Origin: Allacma fusca
Lineage: Eukaryota; Arthropoda; Collembola; Symphypleona; Sminthuridae
Direction of reading: 5' to 3'
Length of the DNA stretch: 64,000 bases
Assembly: GCA_947179485.1 (NCBI GenBank)
Contig: CAMXBY010000055.1
Location: 204,801-268,800, forward strand
Positions 1-11,420 of the stretch are shown in pieces; position 1 is the stretch's first letter, and every line of letters begins with the position of its first letter. A program made the translations under genes and the position numbers. The notes under the pieces are model-generated. The model was not told the origin of the DNA and did not search any database. It saw only the letters and a list, made by a program, of their open reading frames with translations.

Positions 1-345
1 AGTACATTTAATTTAGGACGGATACATATTATTTAATTGTACAGTGATATCATGGTTAAAATATATCAAATAGCGTCAAATTCGAACATCACTTAAAATT
101 AAAATCGAAATTCTCACTTTTTTGTAACAATCCTACTACAAAAGTTAGTGGTTTGTCCTTGGTCAAAGTTAAATATAGCCAAATTGCACATTTAAAAAAA
201 TATAATTGAATTTTCAGCAGCAACAATCGGCAAGTTGGGTTCAAAAATTTTGAAAAAATGGGACGTAATATGTTCAAACACGAAAATGTGTTCAGTTGCA
301 CTTCTCGGTACGATTTTCAGACAAAATATCTTGTTTTTTGTTGTA
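1..345 (+). repeat. repeat family R4, 3' part
   Basis: This stretch shares order and wording with about 45950-46170: a shared phrase near AATAGCGTC, then a tract ending in TTGAATTTTCAGCA. No coding signal is visible, and the short minus-strand open frame here looks accidental. It is probably the 3' part of a dispersed repeat whose other copies lie near 28200, 29150, 45720 and 58260-59090. Boundaries are by eye. Confidence 0.4.
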
Positions 346-480
346 TTCAAAATATTTTAGAGATCTCTAGGCAACAACGATAAATAATCGTTTAAGTGAC
401 TGTTATGTGTGATAAACGAAGTTACAGAAAATATTTTCGCTGTGAACGCAATGGTAAAATGGCGGAAATCGACAAAGCAA
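325..480 (+). repeat. repeat family R2 fragment
   Basis: The text around TAGGCAACAA and ATAAACGAAGTTACAG recurs at about 53085-53170, 61140-61200 and 62500-62570. There the same text follows a GTGGCGTGAA block. Here the block itself is replaced by other sequence. No gene is visible. Confidence 0.4.
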
Positions 481-499
481 CCCTAAATGTATTCTATCA

Positions 500-1775
500 G
501 AAGAGCTGAAGAACATACGATATCTCTGGAATTCAGATTTTGGTATTTGTACGAAAACGAAATTCTGAAAACAGTAAAACAAAGCTGGGAACTATTGCAT
601 TTTACTGTTTTTTAATTTTAATTTACACAGTACAACCGTTTGTTCATGTTCGTTTCACAGACACATTTATACTCCGACACTGCTAAAAAGATACATACCT
701 CCATATCCATGTATACAAAACCACTAAAATTATTTGAGGTGGCGTGAAAGCTGGAAATCCATAAAACGCAATTGAGGTGAGATTGGTTTCAAGAAAAACT
801 TTTTTATAGCCGTTCAAAAACTTTCCCTTGTATTCATAGGTTTTAAAAATAAATTCACTTAGGTAAACTCAAATGAATCCCCATTAAACGTTTTGTAAAC
901 TTATCTTCCGCGAAACATCGTTTCACTACCACGTTTAAAATTGCGACAGCGCATACAAATCTTACAACGCCTCAATACCCCGCCAAAAGAGACATAAAAT
1001 TATTTTAATGGCGTGAAAGTTATAAATCCATAAAAACCAATTGGCGTGATATTGGTGTCAGGAAAAACTCTTTTTATGGCAATTTAAAAACTTTCCGTTA
1101 TGTTATATTTTTTAAAACCGAATTTGCTTACGTAGGCAAATGGGCTAGACACAAAATTGAAGGTCAGAAATTCTGTCATTCTGCAAATACCTCGCTTCTG
1201 CTCGTGCAGCTGAATTTCTTTACAGGTTTTGGTCGTCCATATTTTTTACCATAAAGTCCTTTATAATAGCAGCTTACAGAATCCATGAAATGTTTTGCAA
1301 ATTAGGAAACTGTCTGAAAAATAAAATTCTACAAGACTCACAAACATTTGAAATTAATATTTACAAACAACATCAACTTTGCTTGACAATTCTCGACTCT
1401 GTGAACAAATTTTTGGCTCAAAACAATGGGGTGAATTCTATAAAATATAAACCGATATTTATTACAACCTTAGGGATAATGAAATATTTTATTAGACACA
1501 CGTTTGCAGACCTGAGGTGCACACAATAATTATGGTCTTGCATGTATGTTCCATTTCATTTTTCCGTGTACTGTCCCTTTGTTCAAGTTAAATAATTTCC
1601 TATATGAAACGCACGTCCAGATTTTAGAAAGCCTAAGAAAAAAGGTTTCCCACACTTAAAAATGCTTACCAGACCTCCATGAATTTGAAAAGTCGAAGGG
1701 AATAGGTTTTGTAATATTATGTTGTGACACTCTTGTTGACCACCTTCAAAATTTTCTACTTTATTGGGAGGGAAA
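500..1775 (+). repeat. repeat family R1, copy 1
   Basis: This is a diverged copy of the most abundant repeat of the window. Marker phrases in order are a tract near TTTACACAGTACAACCG, a GTGGCGTGAAAGC block at 739-751, GTCAGAAATTCTGTCATTC, GAATCCATGAAATGTTTT, GCTTGACAATTCTCGACTCT and TTATGGTCTTG. The same order occurs at 3530-4726, 13031-13770, 19480-20180, 31340-32830 and 59190-59900. The block region is locally duplicated, so 720-900 and 985-1150 are tandem copies of about 170 bp. The short open frames here are not convincing genes. Confidence 0.6.
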
Positions 1776-2120
1776 ATAATTTAAACGGCGTGAAAGCTCT
1801 ACATTTAAAACACATTTAATCCTCAATGAATTTATCCAGACTGGCCTTCTAGCTTTTTTAATTTTCAATGTATTTCAAAACGAAGTTTATGCTAAAATTT
1901 AATTTCTTTAATAATTTATTAATTATAATTGAGTAACAATTATTTTACTCAATTATGTTATGCTGTGTGACCAATTCCCAATATTTGTTTTAAACATAAT
2001 CCTAAAATGCACACTGGGGTTGAACCAATTTGAAACCGCTGTTAGGGCAAAAATATCAGAAAGATCAAAGCTTCAAAAAAATGGACTGCTAATTTTAGAA
2101 ATCGTGTATTGAGTTCATAT
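1776..2120 (+). repeat. repeat family R3, copy 1
   Basis: The repeat starts at an ACGGCGTGAAAGCTCTA block and continues with phrases near AATGAATTTATCCAGACTGG, TGCTGTGTGACCAATTCCCA and CGCTGTTAGGGCAAAAAT. Close copies lie at 26791-27130 and 43906-44110, with a partial copy at about 3380-3530. No coding potential is visible. Confidence 0.55.
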
Positions 2121-2739
2121 GAGATTTAATCTGCTTCAGTTTTGCAAGGGATATTACTCGCGTCTGTTTTGATATTGAATCCGAAAACAGTACTTTGGAG
2201 ATCATCATGATAGAGCAAATCTGGATCTTTTTGGAACAGGTACAATTGTGTCGCATAGAAGATCCCTTTTGGATCTGTACAAGTGGTACCAGGTTGTAAA
2301 AGAGACATCGGTTGGCGGTATGTATGTGTAAGTTTGTATGCAACAAAAACTCTGCGTTACAATATTTAAGCAAATTTACTAAATGTTTTTCAATTAATCC
2401 ATGGTTTCTTTCCAGAACTTATTTATGGGTATTTATGTAAAAACAATATTCTTAAGTATGAATATTCGTAATATAAATTTGTCACGCGAGGCAAATCTCA
2501 GAATTATATAAATGGTGTGGAAGATACGATATTTGAATATATTAACTTAAAAGCGCTCCCTCACTTACAAGTAAACATTGTTTGGTGCCCCCTCCAGATT
2601 TTCGAAATTCCACCAAAACTAGTTTGCTCATACCCTAAGTACTACTTTAAGTCACACCTTCCACCTGAAAAATCCTTCGCATAAAATTGCGCGAAGTTAA
2701 TTCGAAAATCAAAACTGAAAATTTTAAATGGCATTTAAC
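2121..2739. other. no recognisable feature
   Basis: This is AT-rich sequence. The overlapping minus-strand open frames at 2095-2373 show no motif I recognise. I found no repeat partner in the window. Confidence 0.3.
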
Positions 2740-3076
2740 ATAGAGAATTACAAGTTTCACTTACCCTTCGAAAAGTTGAAGGTTTTTGTCAAACGGTTTT
2801 CCGTATTCAGATTTTGGCATTTGTACGAAAGCAAAATTATAAAAGCGGTAAACAAATCTCCAATTATTAAATTTTAATATTTTTTCATTCTTATTTACAC
2901 AGTACAACCTTTTGTTCATCTTCGTTTCACGGACACATTTTTGCTGCCACATTAGTAAGAACGCGTGGCAACTTCTCGGTCGTGGGAATATGGCAATTAA
3001 AATTATTTTAGATGGCGTGAAGGCTATAAATCCATAACAACCAATTGAGGTGAGCTTGGTTTCAAGTAGAGCTTCC
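2740..3076 (+). repeat. repeat family R1, short copy
   Basis: The copy contains the TTTACACAGTACAACC tract followed by GATGGCGTGAAGGCT at 3011-3025 and the TAAATCCATAA phrase. It then breaks off at a GTTCC-rich array at about 3080. The 105-residue minus-strand frame across it is antisense to repeat text. Confidence 0.5.
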
Positions 3077-3079
3077 AAT

Positions 3080-3185
3080 GTGTTCTACATTTTTGTTCCG
3101 TAGGAAATTCCATTCCGTTCCGAAACATACAAAAATACTGTTCCCGGTTCCGTTCCGATTTTCGGGACATCGGAACATTTTAATT
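3080..3185. repeat. GTTCC-motif array (hAT-array fragment?)
   Basis: Short degenerate repeats of TTCCGTTCC and its complement CGGAAC fill about 100 bp. The style matches the interiors of the four hAT-type elements, and the text just before (AGAGCTTCCAAT) resembles the CAGAGCTTCTG terminus of the element at 44765. No right terminus or target duplication is visible, so this is only a possible fragment. Confidence 0.3.
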
Positions 3186-3199
3186 AACCAATTTCGAAA

Positions 3200-3530
3200 A
3201 TTTTCGAGATTTTTCTACCGAAGGGCAAATTTAATTTTTTGTGAGACGGTTTCACTTTTCCTGGTCTAATTGGAGATGAAACGTTATGGAACCAGGGACC
3301 GGCAATTAGAAACTTTTCAAAATAAATGTTAATTTTCAAAAAGGCTTGGAATTTTCAAAACATAATCCCTTCCATGCGCACACAGGTCACGGGATCTTCA
3401 AAACAAGGAAAATTTAATTTACTTAATTTTACATAATTTTTTTAAACACTGTTTTTCGATTTTTTAAATATACTATAATGGACATTTGGGTTAAGCCAAT
3501 TTAGAACTGCTGCTAAGGCAGTTACAACAC
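3200..3530 (+). repeat. fragments of repeat families R5 and R3
   Basis: The phrase TGGTCTAATTGGAGATGAAACG (cut here to its core GGTCTAATTGGAGATG) is R5, also present near 12230, 16310, 33470 and 62730. It is followed by an R3 stretch with ACATAATTTTT and GGTTAAGCCAATTTAGAAC. These are joined repeat fragments without a gene. Confidence 0.4.
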
Positions 3531-4726
3531 TTGTTTTTAAAATATTAAAGGTATATAAAGTTATATTTAAAATTATAACGTATGTTAAGAGTATAAAGTT
3601 GACTTGCATGATGCTCAACAAAAAATAATTAAAACACGAATCAATTTAAAATCAGTTCTCCGAACCTAAAACCTAAATGCTTGGAGTTATAAAAATACAG
3701 GGGTTGTTCTTAAAAGTTTCATATCTTGGCTAAATATATATAATAATATATGTAATAAATATAACATTTTGGCTTTGTTTTTTCTCACTAAGGAATTCGC
3801 GGAGACTTCCACTTGTACCTCTGAATTACAATGAAGAGCTGAAGAACAAACGATATACCTGTGGAATTCAGATGTGGGCAACGATATCCGGAAATCAGTA
3901 AAAAAAGCTGGTAAATATTGCATTTTAGTATTTTTCCGTTTTTATTCACACAGTGCAAGCGTTTGTTTATGTTCATTTCCCTAGCACATTTAAAACGACA
4001 GTACTAGTCCAGCGCTCAACTATCCTAACTGCCGGTTGTATAGACAGAAGATTATTTGAGGTGGCGTGAAAGCTTTTCTATAATCCATAAAAAGCAATTG
4101 TAGTGAGATTGGTGTTACGAAAAACTCTTTTTATGGCACTTCAAAAACTTCCCTTGAACTTGTAGGTTTTATAACCGAATTTTTTTACGTAGGTAGAAGG
4201 GCTAAATGAATCCTCATTAACGTTTCTGCAAACTTGAAAAATCTATGAACGCCGGACTGTTCATAAAAAATTGAAGTTCAGAAATTCTTTCATTCTGCAT
4301 CTTTCTCGCTTCTGCTCCTGAAGCAGAATTTCTTTACAGGCTTTGGTCATGTCCATATTCCTTACCTTACAGTCCTATATAATAGCAGCTTAGAGAATCC
4401 ATGAAATGTTTTTCAAATTAGGCTCAAAACTGTGTCTGAAAATAATTTTCTAAGAGACTCTCGAAATTAGTAAATTAATATTTTGAAAAACGCCAACTTT
4501 GCTTGACAATTCTTGACTCTGTGAATCAATTTTTGACCCAGATCAATGGGGTGAATTTTAGAAAATATAAAAAGTCATTTGTTACAACCTTAAGGGGAAT
4601 CAGATATTTTATGAGACACACGTTTGCAGACCTTAGGTGGACACAATAATTATGGTCTTGTACGTATGTTCCATTTCATTTTTCCATATGTCCCTTCTTT
4701 CATTTTAAATAAATTCGTATATCAAA
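3531..4726 (+). repeat. repeat family R1, copy interrupted by transposon 1
   Basis: This R1 copy includes GTGGCGTGAAAGC at 4061-4073. It is cut at 4728 by the two-gene transposon and resumes at 9870. The text on the two sides reads continuously when compared with uninterrupted copies near 1590-1700 and 13560-13620. That shows the transposon landed in an existing repeat. Confidence 0.6.
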
Positions 4727-4728
4727 TA

Positions 4729-4875
4729 CCCAGTCAGCAAAATGAAAGCGCCCCACGATCAAGAAATAGTCGCCCGTCATTTTTGTATCAGCCGTCGCTT
4801 CTCTATGCGCCAAAATTTGTTCAGCGTTGTCAAAACGACGATGGTGGGCATATATTTAATATATACGCCCATAAG
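4729..4875 (+). repeat. left terminal inverted repeat and subterminal motifs, transposon 1
   Basis: The terminus CCCAGTCAGCA is followed by GCGCC, TCGCCC, GCCGTCGC and GGTGGGC motifs. Their complements recur at the right end (9640-9869). Such subterminal clusters are typical transposase-binding regions in CACTA-type elements; binding itself is inference. Confidence 0.65.
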
Positions 4876-4963
4876 CATCATATTTATGTAAACATGATGT
4901 CAGCATCTGTAGACACTCTCTGTAATTTGGCACATATAATTTTTACTCGATTATGCATGATTA

Positions 4964-7511
4964 ATGGCAAATCCAAAATCGACGCCAAATAAGTCAACTT
5001 GGGTTCTACACGAAGCCAGAATTCTTGGCAAATATAGTAAGTGTTATTTTACTAATAAGTTTCTCTAAAATTATTTTAAATAATTTTTAATTATTTATAA
5101 TAATTACATTTACAATCACTGCAGTTTATTTTTCTATACAAATTTTTATATCGATAAAATTTGTTTCCTAAATATAATAATGAGCGAAGACTATTAATAA
5201 ATAAATTATCATTTCGGAAATAAATAATTTATTATTTCATTGTAGACGAAATACAGCATAATTAGCATGTACGTAACTAAAAAATTATAATCAAATAATT
5301 GAACTACTTATTGAGTTAAAATTTTATATTTTGAACAAACAAACATTAAATGAACACGCGATTACAAACAATTTATTTTAAATTGCAGAAACTCTGAAAT
5401 TAGCTCGTGAAGCAGAATTTACTTCGCTGATGACATCCGGGATTGAAAGCGATTCAGACGGCTCTACAGAAATACCAAGGCTCAGAAGCGCCAGAATAAG
5501 GCAGCATATTCGTGTTGATCGCCATTCAGACGAGGACGAGAGTTTTGAGGATACTGTGAATACTGACCTTCCGTTACCTTCCACCACTTTATTTCAATGT
5601 AAGTATAATTTATTCTTGGTTATGAGTGGGGCCTTTGCCTCATTGTTTGTAATATCCTATTTAATTACAGAACTTGCTGGTTCTTTTGAGTCAAACCCCA
5701 CCTAATCGTAGATCCTGTTTCATTGAAAATTAACCAGCTCTTTTTGAGATATTGTTGACTAACTTATGTGACATTTATAAATTATTTAATGAACTAACTT
5801 CAGAGTAACAGATCGCACGAAGACCAGAATAATGGTTCTGACAGCTAGTATTAACTGAATGTAATAGAAAGTAAATATTTGAAGGAAATAGAAATGCGGG
5901 CTCTTGAGCTCAAAATTCATAGATCACTATTAGTTACGCATCATTTTACTGTGAGTTTTATGTTACCATATGAAACAATGATCACAGTGAAGATAACAAA
6001 CTAACAAAACAAAGTATCTGGGATCTCTGTAGACCTCTGCTAAGTTGCTCGCCAACTAATAATGTACTCTGTTAAAATCTATAGATAGTTGTTCGTATGT
6101 ACTTAGTACTAATTTGGCAATTTAATCACACAGTATAACAAATTACTCCTTTGAGATGAGTAATGTCTTCAGGGAGGACAAGTAAATTGGTTTTGATCTA
6201 CCTTATTATGCATTCAATGTAATGTTTGGAGAAAGCTATAAAATAAACCTCAATTGAACGATTTTTATTCCAGTCAAAAAGTAAAAGTCATGAAAGGCAG
6301 TGTGATATACATACATACCTACATTAATCTAGGGCACTTGGCATCCCTGAGAATACATCCTGTTGCTATTTTATTACGTCCACACAACATTAGTAATTAC
6401 TAAAATAAATAATAATAATAATTAATAACCAAGTGATATAAATAAAGTTGCTACAGGTGCTCCAGGAGCCACCAATGACCAACCAGAACAATGCAGCAAC
6501 AATTCCATTCCACTGCAATTTCAAGTAGCAAATAACCCAGCAGCCAAAAATTCGGAACAGATTCTGGACCTGGAAATATCAACTGCTGACCTGGGGAATT
6601 ATTCTGCCGTTGGTCCTGGATCGATACATTTTTATGTGACTGATTCGAATAAAGCGACCGTTTGTTTGGAAACGCAAACAGACTACCACCGTGGTTTTGA
6701 TTTAAGTTAGCTATAGATAATTTATTTTTCATTGACTAAGTTCACAAAACATTGAAACAATACTTCTAAGTAACCTTTTAATCATTTTAAATTCTAAATA
6801 GCGTTTCTTAGAATTTCAAGAAATTGTACTAAAGAAGCTCGCCCAGTTGCAGTTTGTACAAGATAGAATTTTGGCTGCTGTTTCTTCACGCAGTGACTTA
6901 GACGCAGACAATTTCGCTGTTCCTAACCCTTGTGAAACTATCGACGAGATAGAATTGTTGGAGAAAACATTGTCTGACGAAGATCATCGGATAAAGCTGG
7001 CAAGTCTTAGATACTGTAGTTATTAAGTTTTGGCAGTAAGTATCTCCAGGAAATGCCCAGTAACTGATCAGACAAAACTTTCAGCATTAGCAACCGGATA
7101 TGCTAACTAATTGAAATTTTATTTACCAGGAAACCTATTTGGCGTTTATTGGCGGATCCAATATCCAAAAAACTGTCAACAACATTCTTACAAAGATCAT
7201 AACGGATAAATTAGCAACTGTGATCAGTTACTCCGGGAAAGGCAAAGCTGATATTTCATTTCAGAAAATTCCTTTAATTCATGCTGTTGTCATCCGTAAG
7301 TTTGATTTAGTTAAGATATATAATTATACATATAAACTAAATTTAATTAATGTATTATTTTCATGTTTTAGGGTCAACTCGCCACAACAATGTTTGTAAA
7401 TATGCTAGCGAAACAGACATAAATAAAGCCATTATGGAATGGCTGCGATTGGCAGGAGATAGAAATAGCAAGAGGTCTCATAAGAAGAAAGGAAATTCTA
7501 GAAGCTTCTGA
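4964..7511 (+). CDS. gene A of transposon 1: DUF4806-like protein, spliced
   Basis: The proposed exons are 4964-5036, 5389-5598, 6457-6705, 6812-6999, 7130-7295 and 7372-7511. All splice phases agree and give an open frame of about 341 codons. Junctions are GT/AG except after exon 4, where the donor reads CTG-GCAAGT (a GC-AG intron). The product has an N-terminal stretch with LGKY and AREAEF, an acidic and serine-rich middle, a FQEIVLKKL helix, then IGGSN, NNILTKII and LATVISYSGKGK, and a basic tail. This order resembles insect DUF4806-domain proteins. The function of that family is not established as far as I know. The last three exons match those of the second copy (188/166/140 nt against 197/160/140 nt). 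The first exon is uncertain: the copy lacks the VVDF...VPSNWL domain seen in copy 2, so an upstream exon may have been lost. The role in transposition (DNA or end binding, targeting) is inference. Confidence 0.6.
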
Positions 7512-7512
7512 C

Positions 7513-9494
7513 ATGGGAAGTGTTTCCAGAATTACGGGTTATAGAAAAATCGCTAAATTGTATGATTCGATGGTGGTAGAATTAAATGAGAATATATCTG
7601 AGATTGATGCTAATATTAACCTAGGTGAAGTGAGTATATGTCAAACAACAATATTACCAAAAACCGTTACTAGTGAAAACGAAAACAACGCTCACGCTAA
7701 TTTTAATGTAGGTAACAGTACTGACATTGAATCTTTTGACAACCAATACCAGGATAGTTTGAGTGACTCTCTGATTGATGTAACTAGCTGTGATGAGTCA
7801 TCGGATTCAGTTGTTACTAGTGACTTTAGAAATGAGTTACGATTGTGGGCTATTAAAAACAATACCACACATGGCAGCTTGTCTGAGCTTTTAAAACGTT
7901 TAGGTAAAAAATTTCCATTAGAGAATTTACCCAGGGATGCGCGAACTCTTCTACGAACTAATGTCAATTACGTAGTTCAAGATAAGGCTGGAGGTAAATA
8001 TTATTATTTTGGAATAGCACATAATTTAAAGCTAGTTGAAAGTAATTTCAAAGGTGAATTAGTCAACAAAATATTTTTGTCAGTAGGCATAGATGGATTG
8101 CCTTTAGGGAAAAGTAGCCCAAAATGCTTTTGGCCAATTTTAGGGAAAGTTAGTATTGGTGAAAGTGATATAGTTTTTACTATTGCAATTTACTATTGGG
8201 AGAGCAAACCAAACTGCATAGCAAGTTTTTTGTGAAGAATGCATCCGATTTTTGTGAAGAACAGAAAAAGTTAGAACTTGAGGGCATAACATTAAATAGT
8301 AAATTATTTTATGTTAAGCTTTACGCTATAATTGCAGACGCACCTGCGCGTTCGTTTATTAAATGTTGCAACCCGTATAATGCTTACTTTGGTTGCGAAA
8401 GATGTATAATAAAGGGCAGTTATAGTGGTAGAGTAATTTTTAACAGAACTAATTGTCAGCTAAGAACAGATTCTACATTTAAATTACAATTAGATTTTAA
8501 CTATCATACGTCTACTTCGCCCCTTGTTAATCTAGACATGGGTTTAATTACCCAAGTCCCCCTTGATTATATGCATATGATATGCCTTGGTGTAATGAGA
8601 AAATTATTGCGGTCTTGGGTGAAAAGTATTAGGCCCATTGAGATGCACAGATATTATTTAAAAAAATTAAATTTAAACATGATTCGCATTAAACCGTATG
8701 TTGGGAAAGAGTTTCACCGTAAACCACGTAGTATTTATGAAGTTGATAGATGGAAAGCAACAGAGTTTAGATCTTTTTTATTATACTTTGGGCCTGTTGT
8801 ATTGTTGAATGTACTTCCTGAAAATAAATATATTCACTTCCTTAACTTAAGTATAGGCACGTGTATCGTGTTAAGCGATAAAGCAAATGATAAAAGTTGA
8901 AACGATCTGGCTAAAGGGCTATTTGTAAATTTTGTAAAGTCTATTAGTTTAATTTATAATAAAGACTGGCTTATCTACAATGTTCACTCACTAGTGCATA
9001 TAGCTGATGATGCTTTAAAATTTGGCCCCATTGACAATGTTAGTGCGTTTAAGTTTGAGAATTATCTGCAGTACATTAAAAGATTGGTGAGGACTAATCA
9101 TAATCATTTATCACAGATTATTAGGAGGTTGTCTGAAATTGGTGTAGAAACTAATTCTGTTACAAATATTTGTGACGCTCAGATTAATGTTACAAATGGG
9201 AATAACGTATGTTTAAATTTTGATGGTTCGGTGTTAAAAGTTGTTAATATAGTTTCAATTAATAATAAAAAAGAATACATTTGTAGGAAGTTTTTAAATT
9301 GTATAGATTTTTTCGATAAACCTATTAGAAGTTCGTTACTATGTATTTACAAAGTTCAAGAGAGATTCTTGTCTTCTGAAATTGTTGTAAAAAATATTCG
9401 TGTTTTGCGCAAGTGTCTGTGTTTTCCTTTAGAAGGCATGGAAGAGTTCGTTGTTGTACCGCTAATTGTTAATGATATTAATAAAAGTAAATAA
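7513..9494 (+). pseudogene. gene B of transposon 1: tnp2-like transposase, broken
   Basis: An ATG starts 1 nt after the stop of gene A. The frame is also open upstream from 7423, inside gene A's last exon. About 660 codons run without introns to 9494. Recognisable in order are LPRDARTLLRT, SVGIDGLPLG (possible catalytic D at 8092), ADAPARSF (D at 8337), a GCERC Cys pair (8394-8405), PLDYMHMICLGVMRKLL and KATEFRSFLLYFGPVVL. The layout parallels plant tnp2/Transposase_21 (DGFNP, DFPA, ACPxC, LDVMHIEKN), so a cut-and-paste transposase of the EnSpm/CACTA group is the best call. It is broken twice: a 1-nt shift in a run of six T at 8226-8231, and an in-frame TGA at 8898-8900. Otherwise it is well preserved. 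Exact superfamily and catalytic residues need alignment. Confidence 0.7.
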
Positions 9495-9639
9495 TGTTGT
9501 TGTTTCCAAGAACTTATTACCTTCTCTAACCTGATTGAATCATATGCATCCTAAAGGTTTAACCGCATGTAAAAGGTATGTAATAGTAGTAGAGTATAGT
9601 AAATTATACAGTAAATATTTCATCAGCCCTAACCCTATG

Positions 9640-9869
9640 GCGCCTTCAAAAATTATTCGCCCTGGATGCATTGGCGCTTCAATAGCGCAATTCCTACTCT
9701 CATATGGCTTACTCGAGAATCTATCGCCCATACCGGCCAAGATTACATGTGGGCGATCCTCGCCCACCACCGTCGTTTTTATCGGAATTTCGTCTCACGG
9801 CGCATTGTGCAGTGATATCATGAGGCGCACTGCGCCTCGACATCGCCCTACCAATTTCTGCTGACTGGG
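9640..9869 (-). repeat. right terminal inverted repeat and subterminal motifs, transposon 1
   Basis: The region is rich in CGCCC, GGGCGA and GCGCC motifs and ends in CTGCTGACTGGG, the inverted counterpart of the left end. The open frames found here on both strands run through these motifs and are not genes. Confidence 0.65.
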
Positions 9870-9979
9870 TATGGATTAAAATTCCGAAACCTTAAGAAAA
9901 AATGATTCCCACAATTAAAAATGCTTCCCTGACCTCCATGAATTTCAAATTTCGGAGGTAGGTTTTTTAATAACATGTT
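9870..9979 (+). repeat. repeat family R1, continuation after transposon 1
   Basis: This is the resumed R1 text (AAAAATGCTTCCCTGACCTC), matching about 1655-1700. It is cut again at 9988 by hAT element 1. Confidence 0.55.
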
Positions 9980-9987
9980 ATAACGCT

Positions 9988-10911
9988 TAAGGTTCTCAAC
10001 GGAACGGATATATCCGAGCGGATACGGATAGGATAAAACCGTGGATTACCAGATCAGATAATTATCCGAACGGATTGTCATCCTAAAAAAATCACGTTTA
10101 GGATCGGATGCTCCTACATAAAATATCCGAACGGATCGGATGGCGACTTTTTGTTTTACGAACATTCCGAGGATATCCGCGGATAAACGAATTTTTTAAA
10201 GTATGACGACCACTCAAACAATTGAAATCTGCTGTAAACCCCGAGGACATTTTTTCGGGGATTTCGCAAAACGATTATACTTTTTTCATTTCATGGAGCT
10301 TTTGTATCAAACCTAGAACCGAACCTCACGAATATAAACATGTATTAAAGTATTTATCTTTTTACCAGAAATTCAGACACATTTTGAAATCCAGCTGCTT
10401 ATTCTAGTTAACTGTTCTTATATTTGTAGATTTTAAATTGTTATAGCTTTCCATCATTTTAAATTTTAAGGATATGCGATATGCGAAACGAAAGAAATAT
10501 TAATTCTTAAATTGTTTCGTCAAATAAATATTCTTGTCGTCCCTTCCGTCATTACAATTCATTATTATCTAAAAGTATATTATATTTAAAAACTAAAATA
10601 ACTCTAAACTAAAATAAAAATAACTAAAACCCTAACTCTAGGAGTAATTTCAATTTCTACAATTTATTCGTGTATCCGCACATATGATCGGATATATCCG
10701 AAGATAGGATCCGGTAGCTCCTTTTTGTATCCGACGTCTTTGGATAGGATAAGAATGTCATCCGAAAAGTTACCTATAAGCTTCGGATAAGGTTATTTTT
10801 AATCCGATGGAAGTGGATAGGATGGGATATGCTTCAGGTCTATCGGTCAAAATTCGGATCGGACAGGATACGGATAGGATAAGGGAATTATCCTATCCGT
10901 TGAGAACCTTA
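9988..10911. mobile_element. non-autonomous hAT-type element 1 (GGATA-array)
   Basis: The ends are inverted: TAAGGTTCTCAACGG at the left and its complement at 10897-10911. They are flanked by an 8-bp duplication with one mismatch, ATAACGCT (9980-9987) and CTAACGCT (10912-10919). TAAGG fits the loose hAT terminal consensus YARNG. Both flanks of the interior are packed with degenerate GGATA, TATCCG and ATCCGAACGGAT motifs, and the centre is plain AT-rich sequence. No transposase is encoded. It lies inside the R1 repeat. Confidence 0.75.
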
Positions 10912-10919
10912 CTAACGCT

Positions 10920-11420
10920 CTTTGAATAAAATTCTGAGGGTTTTCCATTGAGCTATGTAAATGATCTTTGCCCAGAGAATTGAGGTCACAAAAGCTTAAT
11001 CATATTAAATAAGCTTGAGACAAATATTTAGTCCCAGGGGTTAAGCAAACCATCTGTGAAAATTCTGACATTGTTTCGTATGTGACCGCTGGGAACTCAA
11101 AAATCGGCAAATAAAACAAAAACTACGAGAAAAGAATTTCCTAGAAAATTTTGGAATCAAATATTTTCAGAGTTAGCCCCTGATATGGTCAAATAGGGAG
11201 AAACTAATATTCATGAGCGAAGGGATAAGACCTGACATTATTTCTACGTCCAAGGATATTTATTTTATGCCTGATATCAACTTAATTTTGTTGTAAGGAA
11301 AAATATCCCACTTGGAATTACAATAACTATAATTTATAATAATTGTTACCAATTGAAATGTTTGTTCAAAATTTAGTTGGAAGTCACTAAAAATTTAAAG
11401 TTACTTAATTTTGTTTATTG
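10920..11420 (+). repeat. repeat family R1, distal part
   Basis: The markers AGTCCCAGGGGTTAA, AATCGGCAAATAAAACAA, CCTGACATTATTTCTAC and TAGTTGGAAGTCAC recur at 13640-14600 and 32880-33060. They recur in reverse at 18340-18720 and 56680-57050. No gene is visible. Confidence 0.5.

Larger units (their letters stand above)
4729..9869 (+). mobile_element. two-gene tnp2/DUF4806-like DNA transposon, copy 1
   Basis: The element is 5141 bp. It begins CCCAGTCAGCA and ends TGCTGACTGGG (with one mismatch beyond), flanked by TA on both sides (4727-4728 and 9870-9871). The surrounding R1 repeat gives a likely empty site with a single TA. Inside, a spliced gene A is followed after 1 nt by a long transposase gene B, both on the plus strand. 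GC-rich TCGCCC/GGGCGA motifs cluster near both ends. Transposase content points to the EnSpm/CACTA (CMC) group, although the termini are not CACTA. The transposase is disabled by one frameshift and one stop, so this copy is not autonomous. Confidence 0.75.

Noticed and set aside
5640-5705. Acceptor ATTACAG at about 5670 as start of gene A exon 3
   Set aside because: Joining it to the exon ending at 5598 creates an immediate TAA; the acceptor before 6457 keeps the frame.
6451-6732. 93-codon minus-strand frame inside transposon 1
   Set aside because: Antisense to proposed exon 3 of gene A (6457-6705), which fits splice phases on both sides.
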